A stretch of 64,000 nt of DNA from Chloroflexota bacterium (GCA_021787595.1 JAJYLQ010000014.1:50528-114527); one strand, 5' to 3'. Shown: positions 18,769 through 27,882, counted from the first letter of the stretch. Notes: a model not told the origin generated them from the sequence alone. Program-made: numbers and translations.

Positions 18769-19701
18769 TCAATTTCTCAACGATGGAGTGGGCGCTTGTT
18801 TCGGAACGAGCAGCCACCCGGAAAAAGCATTGCAGACTTGCGGGAGATTGTTATAGCGCGCAAACTCCTGCGGGTTGGTATCAAGCTTTGCAGAAAGAGC
18901 TTCGATGGAACTGTTTGGTTCATCTGCCAGGTAGGTCTCAAAGACAGGCAAACCATGCGCCTCAGTTTGATCCAAGGGGATCACGATTACGATGTTTGAA
19001 GGGACAGGAACCCGCAGATTGTAATTAACTGCCAGGATAGCTGCAGAAGTGGTATGGTAATCCGTCTCGTAGCCATTCAGGCTTTCCCCGCCCGCAATCC
19101 GGTGAATAATAAATTTTTGATCTATCCCAATGGGCGTATCCCGCGGATAACCGCACGATCCTGCAATGGGGGAGGCCGTTGGAGTTAGCGCATAAACTGA
19201 TGTAAGCGTTGCAGTACCCTCGGGCGGTAGGAACGGAACAACCAACCCAGGCAGGGTGGCAAGCCATGGACTGGGCGTAAGCGACGGAGTGAAAGTCTGA
19301 AACACAAATGGCGATGAAACAAATGTTTTTGGAGAGAAGTCCGGAAGAGAATATCCCCAAGATAATAAATGGAATCTTATTCCGATTTCCAGAAGCAACA
19401 ATATCCCCAGCGCCAAAATCATCAGCAGTAAAAAAATCCGTTGGACTCTTTTACGACCAGGTCCTATCCCATCATGCCTGCCACGCAATTTTCTTGGCAA
19501 AGCCCCATTCGTTTCCCTTTGGTAAACCGGGCATTCGATAAAATGAATCGTTTGGCAAACTTGAGTCTGGTGTTCCATCCGGACTGAGGCAGGAGGCACC
19601 GCCTTGTAACAGTAGCTCCAGACCGAAGGGAACGCCAAGGAGGTTTGTGGGTCGTTCCTCAGTTTTAGGTGAGGACAGATGGATGGATCTGTTGTTGTCA
19701 A
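18769..19701 (-). CDS. Membrane protein with N-terminal Cys motif and LysM-like domains
   Basis: A 310-residue protein, starting at a TTG directly after the kinase stop codon. This start keeps the Cys cluster CPHLKLRNDPQTSLAFPS, then SYCYKA, QVCQTI and ECPVY, a probable zinc site seen at the N-terminus of Chloroflexota LysM proteins. One transmembrane helix lies near residues 90-110 (IFLLLMILALGILLLLEIGI). The outer part has two LysM-like repeats (HRIAGGESLNGYETDYHTTS; SSIEALSAKLDTNPQEFARY). It probably binds cell-wall glycan. Coupling to the kinase suggests a role in the export or attachment machine. Confidence 0.65.
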   Translation of the reverse strand: MTTTDPSICPHLKLRNDPQTSLAFPSVWSYCYKAVPPASVRMEHQTQVCQTIHFIECPVYQRETNGALPRKLRGRHDGIGPGRKRVQRIFLLLMILALGILLLLEIGIRFHLLSWGYSLPDFSPKTFVSSPFVFQTFTPSLTPSPWLATLPGLVVPFLPPEGTATLTSVYALTPTASPIAGSCGYPRDTPIGIDQKFIIHRIAGGESLNGYETDYHTTSAAILAVNYNLRVPVPSNIVIVIPLDQTEAHGLPVFETYLADEPNSSIEALSAKLDTNPQEFARYNNLPQVCNAFSGWLLVPKQAPTPSLRN

Positions 19702-21612
19702 TTATTTACCCTTGTCTTCTTCGCCATCAAGATTCACCGCGACATCGAACGGCGCGTGTACCGGCGCTGGTTTATCTGCCTTGCGCTTCTTTTTACCTTT
19801 ATGATGCTCTTCGTTGGTATAGTAGTAATCATAGCCCCGATTGTAATAGGGCGAGTAATGACGATACCCGCCATAATAGTAGAAACGGTTGCGTGGAATG
19901 CGATTGAAGACCACGCCCACTATTCGGGTGCCTGTTCGATTCAGTTGTTCAAGCATGGCCTGTACCTCATCTGTTAGAGTGTGGCCAGGTTGGATTACTA
20001 CCAGCACACCATCGGCTTTGGATGCCAGAACCTGAACATCCGCCACCAAGGAAGGAGGGCTATCTATGACAATAACATCGGCGCGCGTCAGCGCATCCGT
20101 AAGAATCTGTTCCATCCGTGCCGATCCCAGCAATTCGGCTGGGTTGGGCGGCAAACTTCCGCTGGTAACGACCGAGACACTCTCCTGACCCAGATAACTT
20201 TGGACGACCAAATTATCCGCAATCGTTCCGCGGAACAAGTCACTCAGGCCTACGTTATTGTGAAGTCCCAACAGCTTATGGATTTGGGGTTTTCGTAAAT
20301 CGGCATCCAGCAGAAGAACCCGCTTGCCTCCTTGTGCCATGATCACTGCCAAATTGGCTGCGACCGTGCTTTTGCCTTCATTCGGACCTGCGCTCGTGAC
20401 TAGGATTTTACGCAATGGCTTATCCACGCCAGCGAACTCCAAGTTCGTGCGCAGCAAACGGAAAGCCTCAGAAACAGGCGAACGCGGCTGGCTTGTTACA
20501 TACAACTCTTCAGAGCTGCCTTTGGAATATTGCATTTCGGCGATATAACCGATCACGGTCATGCCCAAGACACGCTCCACATCCTCGACGGTCTTGATCG
20601 TGTTGTCCAGGTACTCAACGAGGAACACAATTCCACCCGCCAGCATCAACCCGACCATCGCCGCCAGCAGGGTATTCGTAATAGGGCGCGGCTGCACCGG
20701 AGTATTTGGTACCGCTGCCGCCTCGATCTGAACGACATTGGGTGTATTTTGAAGTCCGGCCAGCTTGACTGCTTCCATGCTGTTCAAAAGATTCACGTAC
20801 ACCTGCTGGTATTGGCTCAACGTGGACTGCAACTGTGCCAGGCGCGTGGAACTGTTATTTACGGCGCTGGCAACCGGCTGGCCCTGCACGACCAGGCTGG
20901 TATACACCTGCTGGTAGGAATTCTGAACGGCCTGCAACTGGTTGATTTGCGCCTGAATGCTTTGTTCCTGTGTCTGTACATCGGATGTTTGCCACTGCTG
21001 CTTAAGATCTTTGTACTGGGTGGTCAAAGCATTGATCTGAGTCTGAAGAGCATTGATCTGGTCCTGCACCTGCTTGATCTGATCCGCGACCGCGGTCGTC
21101 GAAATATCATTGATAGTGCCTTGAAGAGCGCTGATCTGCGTCTGCACTTGATCAATCTGAGTCTGAAGGCTTTGCTCGGTGGCTGTGTAGCGTCCCGACT
21201 GCAAATTCTCGTTCTGGCTGATCAAGGAAGTGACCAGCGTATTGGCAATCGCCGCGGCATGTTGGGGATTACTATCCTGTGCAGTTAATTGAATGACCTG
21301 AGTTGTACCCACTTGTTGGATGCTCAATTGTTTTGCAGTAATTGGATAGCCCAGGTGCGATGAGGCTTCCTGTAAGACCGGCTGGGTAGTCAGCAGCTGA
21401 ATATAGGTTTCGGTCAACTGCTGACCGTTCAAACCGGTAGGATCCACGTTTTGGCCCTGAGAGGCTTGAATCACCATCAAGCGCGTGGAGGCTTGATACA
21501 ACGGCGCCTGGAAGCGGCTGCCCACATAACCGCCTGCCGCGCCCAACACCAGCCCCAGGATTAAAAGCCAGACCCAGCGGCGGACGATCGTAAAATATTG
21601 TCTTAATTCCAT
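19702..21612 (-). CDS. Wzz/BY-kinase: polysaccharide chain-length regulator fused to tyrosine autokinase
   Basis: 636 residues from the ATG at 21612, which has GGAG 10 nt upstream; frames further upstream are not conserved. Wzz domain: transmembrane helix at about 16-34, long coiled coil (130-290, Gln-rich heptads), second helix near 320. Kinase domain: Walker A SAGPNEGKSTVAANLA, Walker A' LLLDADLRKP, Walker B VIVIDSPPSL. The C-terminal tail is Tyr-rich (RFYYYGGYRHYSPYYNRGYD), the autophosphorylation cluster. It controls polymerisation and export of the polysaccharide made by the surrounding genes, with the phosphatase at 18282 as counterpart. Confidence 0.93.
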   Translation of the reverse strand: MELRQYFTIVRRWVWLLILGLVLGAAGGYVGSRFQAPLYQASTRLMVIQASQGQNVDPTGLNGQQLTETYIQLLTTQPVLQEASSHLGYPITAKQLSIQQVGTTQVIQLTAQDSNPQHAAAIANTLVTSLISQNENLQSGRYTATEQSLQTQIDQVQTQISALQGTINDISTTAVADQIKQVQDQINALQTQINALTTQYKDLKQQWQTSDVQTQEQSIQAQINQLQAVQNSYQQVYTSLVVQGQPVASAVNNSSTRLAQLQSTLSQYQQVYVNLLNSMEAVKLAGLQNTPNVVQIEAAAVPNTPVQPRPITNTLLAAMVGLMLAGGIVFLVEYLDNTIKTVEDVERVLGMTVIGYIAEMQYSKGSSEELYVTSQPRSPVSEAFRLLRTNLEFAGVDKPLRKILVTSAGPNEGKSTVAANLAVIMAQGGKRVLLLDADLRKPQIHKLLGLHNNVGLSDLFRGTIADNLVVQSYLGQESVSVVTSGSLPPNPAELLGSARMEQILTDALTRADVIVIDSPPSLVADVQVLASKADGVLVVIQPGHTLTDEVQAMLEQLNRTGTRIVGVVFNRIPRNRFYYYGGYRHYSPYYNRGYDYYYTNEEHHKGKKKRKADKPAPVHAPFDVAVNLDGEEDKGK

Positions 21613-21650
21613 AAAATAAACTCCTGCTTGCGGAAATAATCTTTCATGCT

Positions 21651-22793
21651 CTAAACCGCCAAAGATTCCTGAACAGCTTTCACCACCCATTTTACCTGTT
21701 CATCCTGCATGGTTGGATATAACGGTAAAGTAACTTCACGCGCGGCGACCTCTTCGGTCACAGGCAGCGGCTGGCCGCGTTGTCTCCATGCTTCTTGGTA
21801 AATCCGAAATTGATGCACAGGCGGATAGTGAATACTAGTCTGAATTCCGTGCGCTTTCATGCCTTCCATAAAATGAACGCGATCCGTTCCCGGCGGCAAA
21901 AGAACCGGCAAAATATGATGACAGGATGTGCCGCGCTCTTCTTCAAAAGGCATGGTCACTTGCGGGACAAGTTCATTCAATAGGTCGCGATAGAGGCGGG
22001 TGAGTTCGGCGCGGCGTTCGTTATTGGCTGGAAGTTTTTTGAACTGCGCCCTGCCCAATGCGGAACGAATCTCGTCAATGCGATAGTTATATCCCAAGTC
22101 CACTACATCATAACTCCAGGCATGGCCTTGATGGCGATCCCAACTCAGGGAAGTCATGCCGTGCGAACGCAGAATCCGCAGGCGTTCCGCAAGAGCGTCA
22201 TCGTCCGTTGCCAGCATCCCGCCCTCGCCAGTGGTCATGTTTTTATTCGAGAAGAAACTGTAACAGCCAATGCTTCCCCACGTTCCGAGCTTGCGGCCGT
22301 TAAGTTCCGAACCGATGGCGTGCGCAGAATCCTCGAGCACGATCAGGTTGTGGCGGCTGGCAATCTTCATGATGGCAAGCATATCACAAGGATAACCTGC
22401 ATAATGCACCACGAGGATGGCGCGCGTCTTATCCGTTATATTCGCTTCGATGGAAGCAGGTGAAATATTCAACCAGTCTGTGCTTTCCACATCGGCAAAC
22501 ACCGCTGCGGCTCCAGTATAGCGGACTGTATTCGCGGTTGCCACAAAGGTTAGCGAAGGAACGATCACTTCATCCCCCGGCCCCAGACCGGATGCCACAC
22601 ATGCCAGGTGCAGTGCCGCAGTGGCATTCGTCACCGCCAGGGTATGTTTTGCACCGACAAAGGCAGCAAATTCCTGTTCGAATTTCTGCGTGACTTCCCC
22701 CATGCTCAACCAGCGACTATGTATAACCTCTTGAACAGCCTGCTCTTCTTCCAATCCAAAATCAATATCTGCCAACGGTACGCGCCACTCCAT
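21651..22793 (-). CDS. DegT/DnrJ/EryC1-family sugar aminotransferase
   Basis: 380 residues from ATG 22793 (MEWRVPLADIDFG). An open frame upstream overlaps the nucleotidyltransferase and is spurious. It is a PLP-dependent transaminase acting on 4-keto (or 3-keto) NDP-sugars. The PLP lysine lies in SFFSNKNMTTGEGGM near residue 190, with the Asp contact in LEDSAHAIGS. Together with the upstream nucleotidyltransferase and 4,6-dehydratase it would give an NDP-4-amino-4,6-dideoxyhexose. A 2-bp gap to the nucleotidyltransferase gene indicates an operon. Confidence 0.9.
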   Translation of the reverse strand: MEWRVPLADIDFGLEEEQAVQEVIHSRWLSMGEVTQKFEQEFAAFVGAKHTLAVTNATAALHLACVASGLGPGDEVIVPSLTFVATANTVRYTGAAAVFADVESTDWLNISPASIEANITDKTRAILVVHYAGYPCDMLAIMKIASRHNLIVLEDSAHAIGSELNGRKLGTWGSIGCYSFFSNKNMTTGEGGMLATDDDALAERLRILRSHGMTSLSWDRHQGHAWSYDVVDLGYNYRIDEIRSALGRAQFKKLPANNERRAELTRLYRDLLNELVPQVTMPFEEERGTSCHHILPVLLPPGTDRVHFMEGMKAHGIQTSIHYPPVHQFRIYQEAWRQRGQPLPVTEEVAAREVTLPLYPTMQDEQVKWVVKAVQESLAV

Positions 22794-22795
22794 GG

Positions 22796-23506
22796 TTAAT
22801 CCTCCGGAAGAAACTGCTTCATCATGTTGCCGAAATCCTGGTTGGCTTGCTGGTAATCGTCGGGGCGGCCCAGGTCCATCCAATAGCCATCGAATACATA
22901 ACCAGTAACTTTTTCCCCGGCTGCGATCAACTTGAGAACCAAATCGGGAAAATCCAAATACTTCCCAACCGGAATATACCCAAGCACGCGCGGCTCGAAG
23001 ACATAGATTCCCATACTGACGGTGTAATCGTACGTGGGCTTCTCGATATAACCAGATACACAATCATCGCCATCCCATTGGATGACTCCCAGATCGATCT
23101 TGACCTGGCGGCGGTGGACAGCAATGGTGGCAGCCGCGCCTTTTTGTTTGTGGAAAGCCAATACTTTTTTCAGGTCGAGCGTGGTGAGCACGTCCCCATT
23201 GGTAACCAGAAATGTTTGATCCAGGTTGTTGACCAGCGCAATCGGCCCGGCGGTACCCAGAGGCAGGTCTTCATAGCTATAGGAGATGTTCATTCCCCAA
23301 CGTTCACCATCTCCGAAGTAAGACCGCAAAAGAGTAGCCAAGTGCCCAACGGTCAGAACCACTTCATCAATACCGGCGCGCTTCATCTGCCGCAGTAATA
23401 CCTCCAGGATTGGCATTTCTCCAATGGGCATCAGCGGTTTGGGCAGGATGTGAGTGTAAGGTGCCAGTCGGGTTCCACGTCCACCCGCAAGTACAACAGC
23501 TTTCAT
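22796..23506 (-). CDS. Sugar-1-phosphate nucleotidyltransferase
   Basis: A 236-residue NTP_transferase. The N-terminal signature is LAGGRGTRLAPYTHILPKPLMP, with catalytic Arg and Lys present. LVTNGDVLT supplies the Mg-binding Asp, and DLPLGTAGPIALV contacts the sugar phosphate. It is shorter than RmlA-type enzymes, matching the GCD1/ManC-like mini form used in LegB/LegC-type clusters. It supplies the activated sugar for the adjacent dehydratase and aminotransferase. Confidence 0.88.
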   Translation of the reverse strand: MKAVVLAGGRGTRLAPYTHILPKPLMPIGEMPILEVLLRQMKRAGIDEVVLTVGHLATLLRSYFGDGERWGMNISYSYEDLPLGTAGPIALVNNLDQTFLVTNGDVLTTLDLKKVLAFHKQKGAAATIAVHRRQVKIDLGVIQWDGDDCVSGYIEKPTYDYTVSMGIYVFEPRVLGYIPVGKYLDFPDLVLKLIAAGEKVTGYVFDGYWMDLGRPDDYQQANQDFGNMMKQFLPED

Positions 23507-23687
23507 GATTTCCTCCTAATTCTTTGTTCGCGCTGCAAAGTCCCAGCGTTTTTCTGGGGAGCGAAGTGCAACTCAGTCGAAGCGCACTTCAAATTCGTCG
23601 TCCTTCGACTGCAGGCTTTTACTTGCATTCAGCCCTCCGCTCACCTGTGCCTGCGGCAAGGTGCAGGCAGGACGAAATAATCTCGCA

Positions 23688-24734
23688 CTAAAACTCATAC
23701 CGCCCGGGGCGATATAGATCAAGGTGCGAACTCACCCAGTCAATCGTTCTTTCCAAGCCCTCTTCAAACGAAACCAACGGCTGCCAGCCTAATAATTTCT
23801 TAGCCAGGCTGTTATCCGAAAGCAGGCGTTGGACTTCGGATCTTTCGGGCCGCAGACGCTCCTCATCCACAACGATCTTGACCGGCCGCGAAACCTTCTC
23901 GATCACAAGGCGTGCCAGGTCGCCGATGCGAATTTCCCTTCCGGTTCCCAAATTGAACGTCTTGCCTTCTGCGCCCATCGCCTGAGCAGCTTTCATGAAT
24001 CCGCTGACGGTATCATCCACGTAGGTGAAGTCGCGGCGGGCATCCAGGTTGCCAAGGTGGATGGCGGTGAGCGTTAACGCCTGCGTGATAATGGCGGGAA
24101 TGACCGCACGCGCCGATTGCCTTGGGCCAAAGGTGTTGAACGGACGGATGGTGGTCACAGGCAAGCCATAGGTGCAATAAAAACTCTCCGCCAATTTATC
24201 GGCACCGATCTTGCTGGCCGAATACGGTGATTGTCCCTGCAATGGATGACCTTCATCAATCGGCACATGCAAGGCAGTTCCATAGACTTCACTGGTGGAA
24301 GTATGGATCAGCCTCTTTACACCAAATTCGCGGCAAGCCAACAAGACGTTCAATGTTCCCATGAAATTGGTCTCTGCGACTTCGGCGGGATGAAGATACG
24401 AATACGGAATGGAGATCAATGCTCCTAGATGAAAGACAACTTCACAGCCTTTCACGGCAACTTGGATGGCCTGCGGATCACGAACGTCACCGGCGATTAT
24501 TTCAATTTCACCCTCACCCCCAGCGCTTTGCGTGCTTCGCGACCCTCTCCCAGAAAGGCGAGGGGGGAATTCGGGAAGAAGGCGCAGAAGTCCGGGGTCG
24601 CCGCGCGAGTTATAGCGCACGAAGGCGCGTACATGCGCACCTTGGGCCAGCAGCGCTTCGGTCAATTGGCTTCCGATGAAGCCGCCTGCGCCTGTGACGA
24701 GAACTGTTCGATCATTCCAGAAATCTTCAATCAT
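23688..24734 (-). CDS. NAD-dependent 4,6-dehydratase of the SDR family, LegB-like
   Basis: A 348-residue extended SDR. The NAD motif is GAGGFIGSQL near residue 15. The active site has TSTSEVYGT then QSPYSASKIGADKLAESF (Tyr-xxx-Lys), and further on TIRPFNTFGPRQSARAVIP. These phrases match the LegB/GDP-GlcNAc 4,6-dehydratase subfamily better than RmlB. An oddity lies at residues about 52-76: the Gly/Arg/Pro-rich stretch PPRLSGRGSRSTQSAGGEGE is a translated copy of a dispersed repeat inserted in frame before strand IIAGDVRD. It sits in a loop after beta-2, so activity may survive. Confidence 0.88.
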   Translation of the reverse strand: MIEDFWNDRTVLVTGAGGFIGSQLTEALLAQGAHVRAFVRYNSRGDPGLLRLLPEFPPRLSGRGSRSTQSAGGEGEIEIIAGDVRDPQAIQVAVKGCEVVFHLGALISIPYSYLHPAEVAETNFMGTLNVLLACREFGVKRLIHTSTSEVYGTALHVPIDEGHPLQGQSPYSASKIGADKLAESFYCTYGLPVTTIRPFNTFGPRQSARAVIPAIITQALTLTAIHLGNLDARRDFTYVDDTVSGFMKAAQAMGAEGKTFNLGTGREIRIGDLARLVIEKVSRPVKIVVDEERLRPERSEVQRLLSDNSLAKKLLGWQPLVSFEEGLERTIDWVSSHLDLYRPGRYEF

Positions 24735-25112
24735 AAATATCCTTCATCAATACTCGTCCCAACGCTCTGCGTTGGAATGCTGTCTATTTGCTACGTGCAG
24801 AGCACAGCAACAAGAAAAAATCTGCCCTTCGACTTTGCTGTGCGCCGCTCAGGGCGATAACCTACTTCCACTCTCGTTCCAACGCTCTGCGTTGGAATGT
24901 CGCCCAATCGTTACGACGCGGAGCGTCGCAACAAGGAAAAAATTTGAATACAAGCCTTATAGATAAAATATTCAAACTTTACAATCTGGTATGTCATTGC
25001 GAGGGAGCGTTCTCCAGCGACCGAAGCAATCTCCACGCCATGAGGAGACTGCCACGTCGGCCCGCGGCCTCCTCGCAGTGACAGTTTGTACGGTTTTCAT
25101 CTAATTTCACTA
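24735..25112. repeat. Gene-free spacer made of dispersed repeats
   Basis: No gene is supported. A palindromic word CCAACGCTCTGCGTTGGAATG occurs twice (about 24759 and 24879), each followed by a related GC-rich palindrome ending in GCAACAAG. Near 24990-25080 a longer repeat reads ATTGCGAGGGAGCG ... CTCGCAGTGACAG. Confidence 0.55.
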
Positions 25113-26624
25113 TTAGGCCGTGTTCACAGAGGACTGAGAAAGGCGCTCGCGGAATATGGTCAGCAGGTCGGGGAATAACACAACACGCGCGTTCGTCTGG
25201 CGGCAAAGTTCGAGGATGCGCGCCTGTTCATCAAGCTGAATCTTCTCGATGGCAAACAGGATCACGCCGATGTCCTTCCTTTGCACAAGTTCCGGGATGC
25301 GGCGCGTGAGGCCGAAGACGTGATGACCGTCAACCATCAGGCCCTCCTTCATCGGGTCATCATCCACCATGCCGAGAATCGAGAAAGCGGAGGAGAGCTT
25401 GCTTCTGTGCAACAGCCAGGCTGCCAGCAACCCGCACTCACCGGCTCCCACGATCAGCACGCGCTCCCCCATCCCGCCAGCGTCGCGCTTCCACAGCCAG
25501 CGTGTGGCCAGGCCGGTGAGCAGACGCTCGCGGTAACGCACGCCCACAAACCCCAGAAAAGCGAACACACCCGCGACGATGATCGTGCCCGGCGGGAAAA
25601 AACGTTCCTTCGGCCAGAACCAATCCACCGTTGTAATGAGAAGCGTGGAAATCCCGCAGGAAAAGGCCAGGTCAAACGCGTGGGCCGGACGCGCGTAACG
25701 CCACCAGACACGACCGAGTCCCAGAATGGCGTTGACGAGGCTGAAGATCAGTGCGAGCACAGCGGCGAGGAGGAGGTTCAATTCGCCCCCCAAGTTGAGC
25801 GGGCCGTTCATGCGCTTGAGCAGGATGGCCAGCGAGACCGCAGCAAAGGCGGTGAGGTTATCCATGATGAACCAGGAGAAATAACGGCGGCTGAAACGAT
25901 ATAACAACCCGTTGTAGAGCGTCTCGGTGGGAATGGAATTCCGGCGCAGTTTGGGGAGCAGGGCCGTCAAGGTCAGGAAAATGACGTCCAGGTCCGAGAG
26001 CAAATTGTGGTTGCGCACGTAGAGCTGGTCGAGGCGCAGCTTATCGGGCAGGACGCTTTTGAGATAATCGTCCATCACGCTGGCAGACTTGAGCATTTTC
26101 TCTTCGTCGCGATAGATGACGGAAGCCGGACTGGTGATGCCGGGACGCACGGAAAGAACCTCGGCGCGCAAAGCAGTCGGCCAGGTTTTCGCGATCTCCG
26201 GGTCTTCAGGCCGCGGACCCACCAAGCTCATCTCCCCTTTCAAGACGTTCCACAGTTGCGGCAGTTCGTTGAGCTTGGTGTCGCGCAGCCAATGCCCAAG
26301 CGGGGTGACGCGGCCATCGTCGTGTGCCGTGATGCGCGGGTCGTCATGGTTCTGCGGGCGTTCGTACATGGTGCGGAACTTCAGGATATTGAAGTTCCTG
26401 CCATCTTTCCCGATGCGCCAGCCGCGATAAAAGACCGGGCCGGGCGTATCGCGTTTAATAAGAACCGCAATCCCAATGAAGAACGGGGAAAGCAGGAACA
26501 GTCCCAGGGACGCAGAGACGATATCGAAGGCGCGCTTCGCGGCGGAATTCAGGCCGCGCAGCCATTTCGATGTTTCGAGTGATGATGTGAAAACAGCATT
26601 CTCCAAATTGGTATTGTTTTCCAT
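25113..26624 (-). CDS. Phosphoglycosyl transferase with swapped domains (N-terminal transferase, C-terminal membrane/Rossmann part)
   Basis: A 503-residue protein. Residues about 25-225 are a monotopic phosphoglycosyl transferase (PglC/WcaJ family): hairpin helix AFDIVSASLGLFLLSPFFIG, then FYRGWRIGKDGRNFNILKFR, then NVLKGEMSLVGPRPEDPE. It would start the lipid-linked oligosaccharide by loading sugar phosphate on undecaprenyl phosphate. Residues about 240-340 hold four transmembrane segments, and 350-503 a Rossmann-like domain (VLIVGAGECGLLAAWLL, GMVDDDPMKEG). In WbaP/WcaJ this membrane-Rossmann part comes first, so the order is reversed here. The catalytic dyad, usually Asp-Glu, reads Asn-Glu in KLNELPQLW. 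Confidence 0.85.
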   Translation of the reverse strand: MENNTNLENAVFTSSLETSKWLRGLNSAAKRAFDIVSASLGLFLLSPFFIGIAVLIKRDTPGPVFYRGWRIGKDGRNFNILKFRTMYERPQNHDDPRITAHDDGRVTPLGHWLRDTKLNELPQLWNVLKGEMSLVGPRPEDPEIAKTWPTALRAEVLSVRPGITSPASVIYRDEEKMLKSASVMDDYLKSVLPDKLRLDQLYVRNHNLLSDLDVIFLTLTALLPKLRRNSIPTETLYNGLLYRFSRRYFSWFIMDNLTAFAAVSLAILLKRMNGPLNLGGELNLLLAAVLALIFSLVNAILGLGRVWWRYARPAHAFDLAFSCGISTLLITTVDWFWPKERFFPPGTIIVAGVFAFLGFVGVRYRERLLTGLATRWLWKRDAGGMGERVLIVGAGECGLLAAWLLHRSKLSSAFSILGMVDDDPMKEGLMVDGHHVFGLTRRIPELVQRKDIGVILFAIEKIQLDEQARILELCRQTNARVVLFPDLLTIFRERLSQSSVNTA

Positions 26625-26899
26625 GGCTCAAATCCCCGTAGTAACACAAATTACTTACGAAAACTGCTTTGCCATCTCGCAGTACACGGATGACACACGT
26701 GTGCCTGCGGCTCAGTGCAGGCAGATTTCACAGATTTACGTGGCAAAAGCCTTAAAAAATCTGCGCTCTGTCATGTCCATCAGTGCAACACCTTCACTCG
26801 ACCAGGGCAGGTATTCGTGTTCATGATATTTTAATCACAGCGATTCTCAAAGCCAGGCATAAGCCCCCCAAAAGGCATGTGACGCGTCGAAGTTCTGTC
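26625..26899. other. Spacer without a supported gene
   Basis: Contains short palindromic words (ACACACGTGTG near 26694; GTGCCTGCGG...CAGGCAG) and repeat-like fragments. No start with a ribosome site and no conserved frame is apparent. Confidence 0.4.
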
Positions 26900-27583
26900 C
26901 TACTCGCTTTCTTCCGCATCATGCAGCGCGCGCTGATAAAGCCCAAAGCTAACGCGGTAACCAGCTCGATTACGTAACATATCCAGTATCGGCTTGATCG
27001 CCTTGATTTCTCCCTTATGCTTTGCTTCAACAAGTATGCCCAAGACGCCAATACATCGAACACCAAAATACTGGGCCACATCACGCCCCAACCGCTCATC
27101 CATCAAAAGCAAATTCAGCCTTCTTCTCCAGAGCCAATGCAATCGCCTCAGCCTCACCAGCGTCCAAATCTCTTTGTAAAGCACGCACCAATTCATCGTT
27201 TGACACAGCCGCTGTTTTTATCCATGCGGCAGACTTGACCTCTTCCACACCCGCTTGACCAACCCCTCTTACCACGACCTCGTTCCATACTGCCTGCGGG
27301 ACTATACCTCATGCGGCCACAAATTGCGTTTTTGTTCAACGGGTTTCGGCGGATTGAAATCCTGCCTCAGTCCATGAAAGTCGGCTAAAACCGACTGATT
27401 GAGCTCCAGTCCGCAGGGACTTCCATGTGCTGAGCAGGAGATTTATCTCCGCGGGCCGGGCGGCAGAAAACCGCAATTTATGACCGTGCAAAGTATAGAA
27501 GTTCCCCATAAAGGTGGTGAAGTATATTCAACTCACCAATCCTCGCCAGGCTGATGAGCGGCGATGAATCGCTCACAATCATG
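26900..27583 (-). pseudogene. DUF3368 PIN-like toxin gene split by a miniature element and frameshifted
   Basis: Three pieces belong to one gene. The N-terminus (27583 down to 27498) reads MIVSDSSPLISLARIGELNI, then LHHLYGELL. The element at 27305-27495 interrupts it. The remainder (27302 down to 26900) continues VPQAVWNEVVVRGVGQAG and ends with the helix around HDAEESE. Removing the element plus one TA joins GELL to VPQAV in frame. A second lesion near 27112 is one extra T in GCTGAATTTGCTTTTG. Without it the frame reads AELLLMDERLGRDVAQ, as in the intact paralogue at 27883. The start overlaps the stop of its UPF0175 antitoxin gene (ATGA). Confidence 0.85.
27305..27495. mobile_element. TA-target miniature element, copy 2, inside a toxin gene
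   Basis: A 191-bp element flanked by TA (27303-04 and 27496-97). The ends match the family (GGCCACAAATTGCGTTTTT and the complement of GCACGGTCATAAATTGCGG). Core hairpins here are GGATTGAAATCC, GTCGGCTAAAACCGAC, GTCCGCAGGGAC and GGAGATTTATCTCC. They differ in sequence from copies 1 and 4 but keep complementarity. Excision with one TA restores the host gene frame. Confidence 0.85.
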
Positions 27584-27836
27584 GGATGCGCCCTATTTCT
27601 TTTAGGGTTTTCAAATCATCTTCATACTCTTCCACCCCATAATGAAGTAGTATGTTCCGGCTTCCCAGAAGATTTTGGAATTCCCATACAGTCAAGCCAG
27701 CCAACTCGCGCGCTTTGCCAAACGACAATTTCTCTTCCTGGAATAAGTGGATGGCCAACTCTTGTTTCAATTCGTCAGGCGTCATGTGTGCGGCGTGCAT
27801 GACTTCGCCTGGGATTTCTATGGATACTATTGCCAT
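27579..27836 (-). CDS. UPF0175 antitoxin-like protein
   Basis: An 85-residue UPF0175 protein (MAIVSIEIPGEVMHAAHMTP; helix-turn-helix region EEKLSFGKARELAGLTVWEF, then QNLLGSRNI). UPF0175 proteins pair with DUF3368 PIN-like toxins as type II toxin-antitoxin modules. Its cognate toxin gene, downstream with an ATGA overlap, is broken at 26900-27583, so this antitoxin is now an orphan. It could still cross-react with the intact pair 47 bp upstream. Confidence 0.8.
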   Translation of the reverse strand: MAIVSIEIPGEVMHAAHMTPDELKQELAIHLFQEEKLSFGKARELAGLTVWEFQNLLGSRNILLHYGVEEYEDDLKTLKEIGRIP

Positions 27837-27882
27837 GTGCTTGCTCCTTTCTTGGAGCCTATTTTACGAAAGGATATCGGTT

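Noticed and set aside
24757..25081. Possible CRISPR-like repeats (CCAACGCTCTGCGTTGG twice; GCAACAAG twice)
   Set aside because: Only two copies each, unequal spacing, palindromic and found with other dispersed repeats. No cas genes in the window.
27305..27495. Element core considered as a riboswitch or known structured RNA
   Set aside because: TA duplications and terminal inverted repeats show a transposable unit. The hairpin chain is reported as a finding, without an RNA class.
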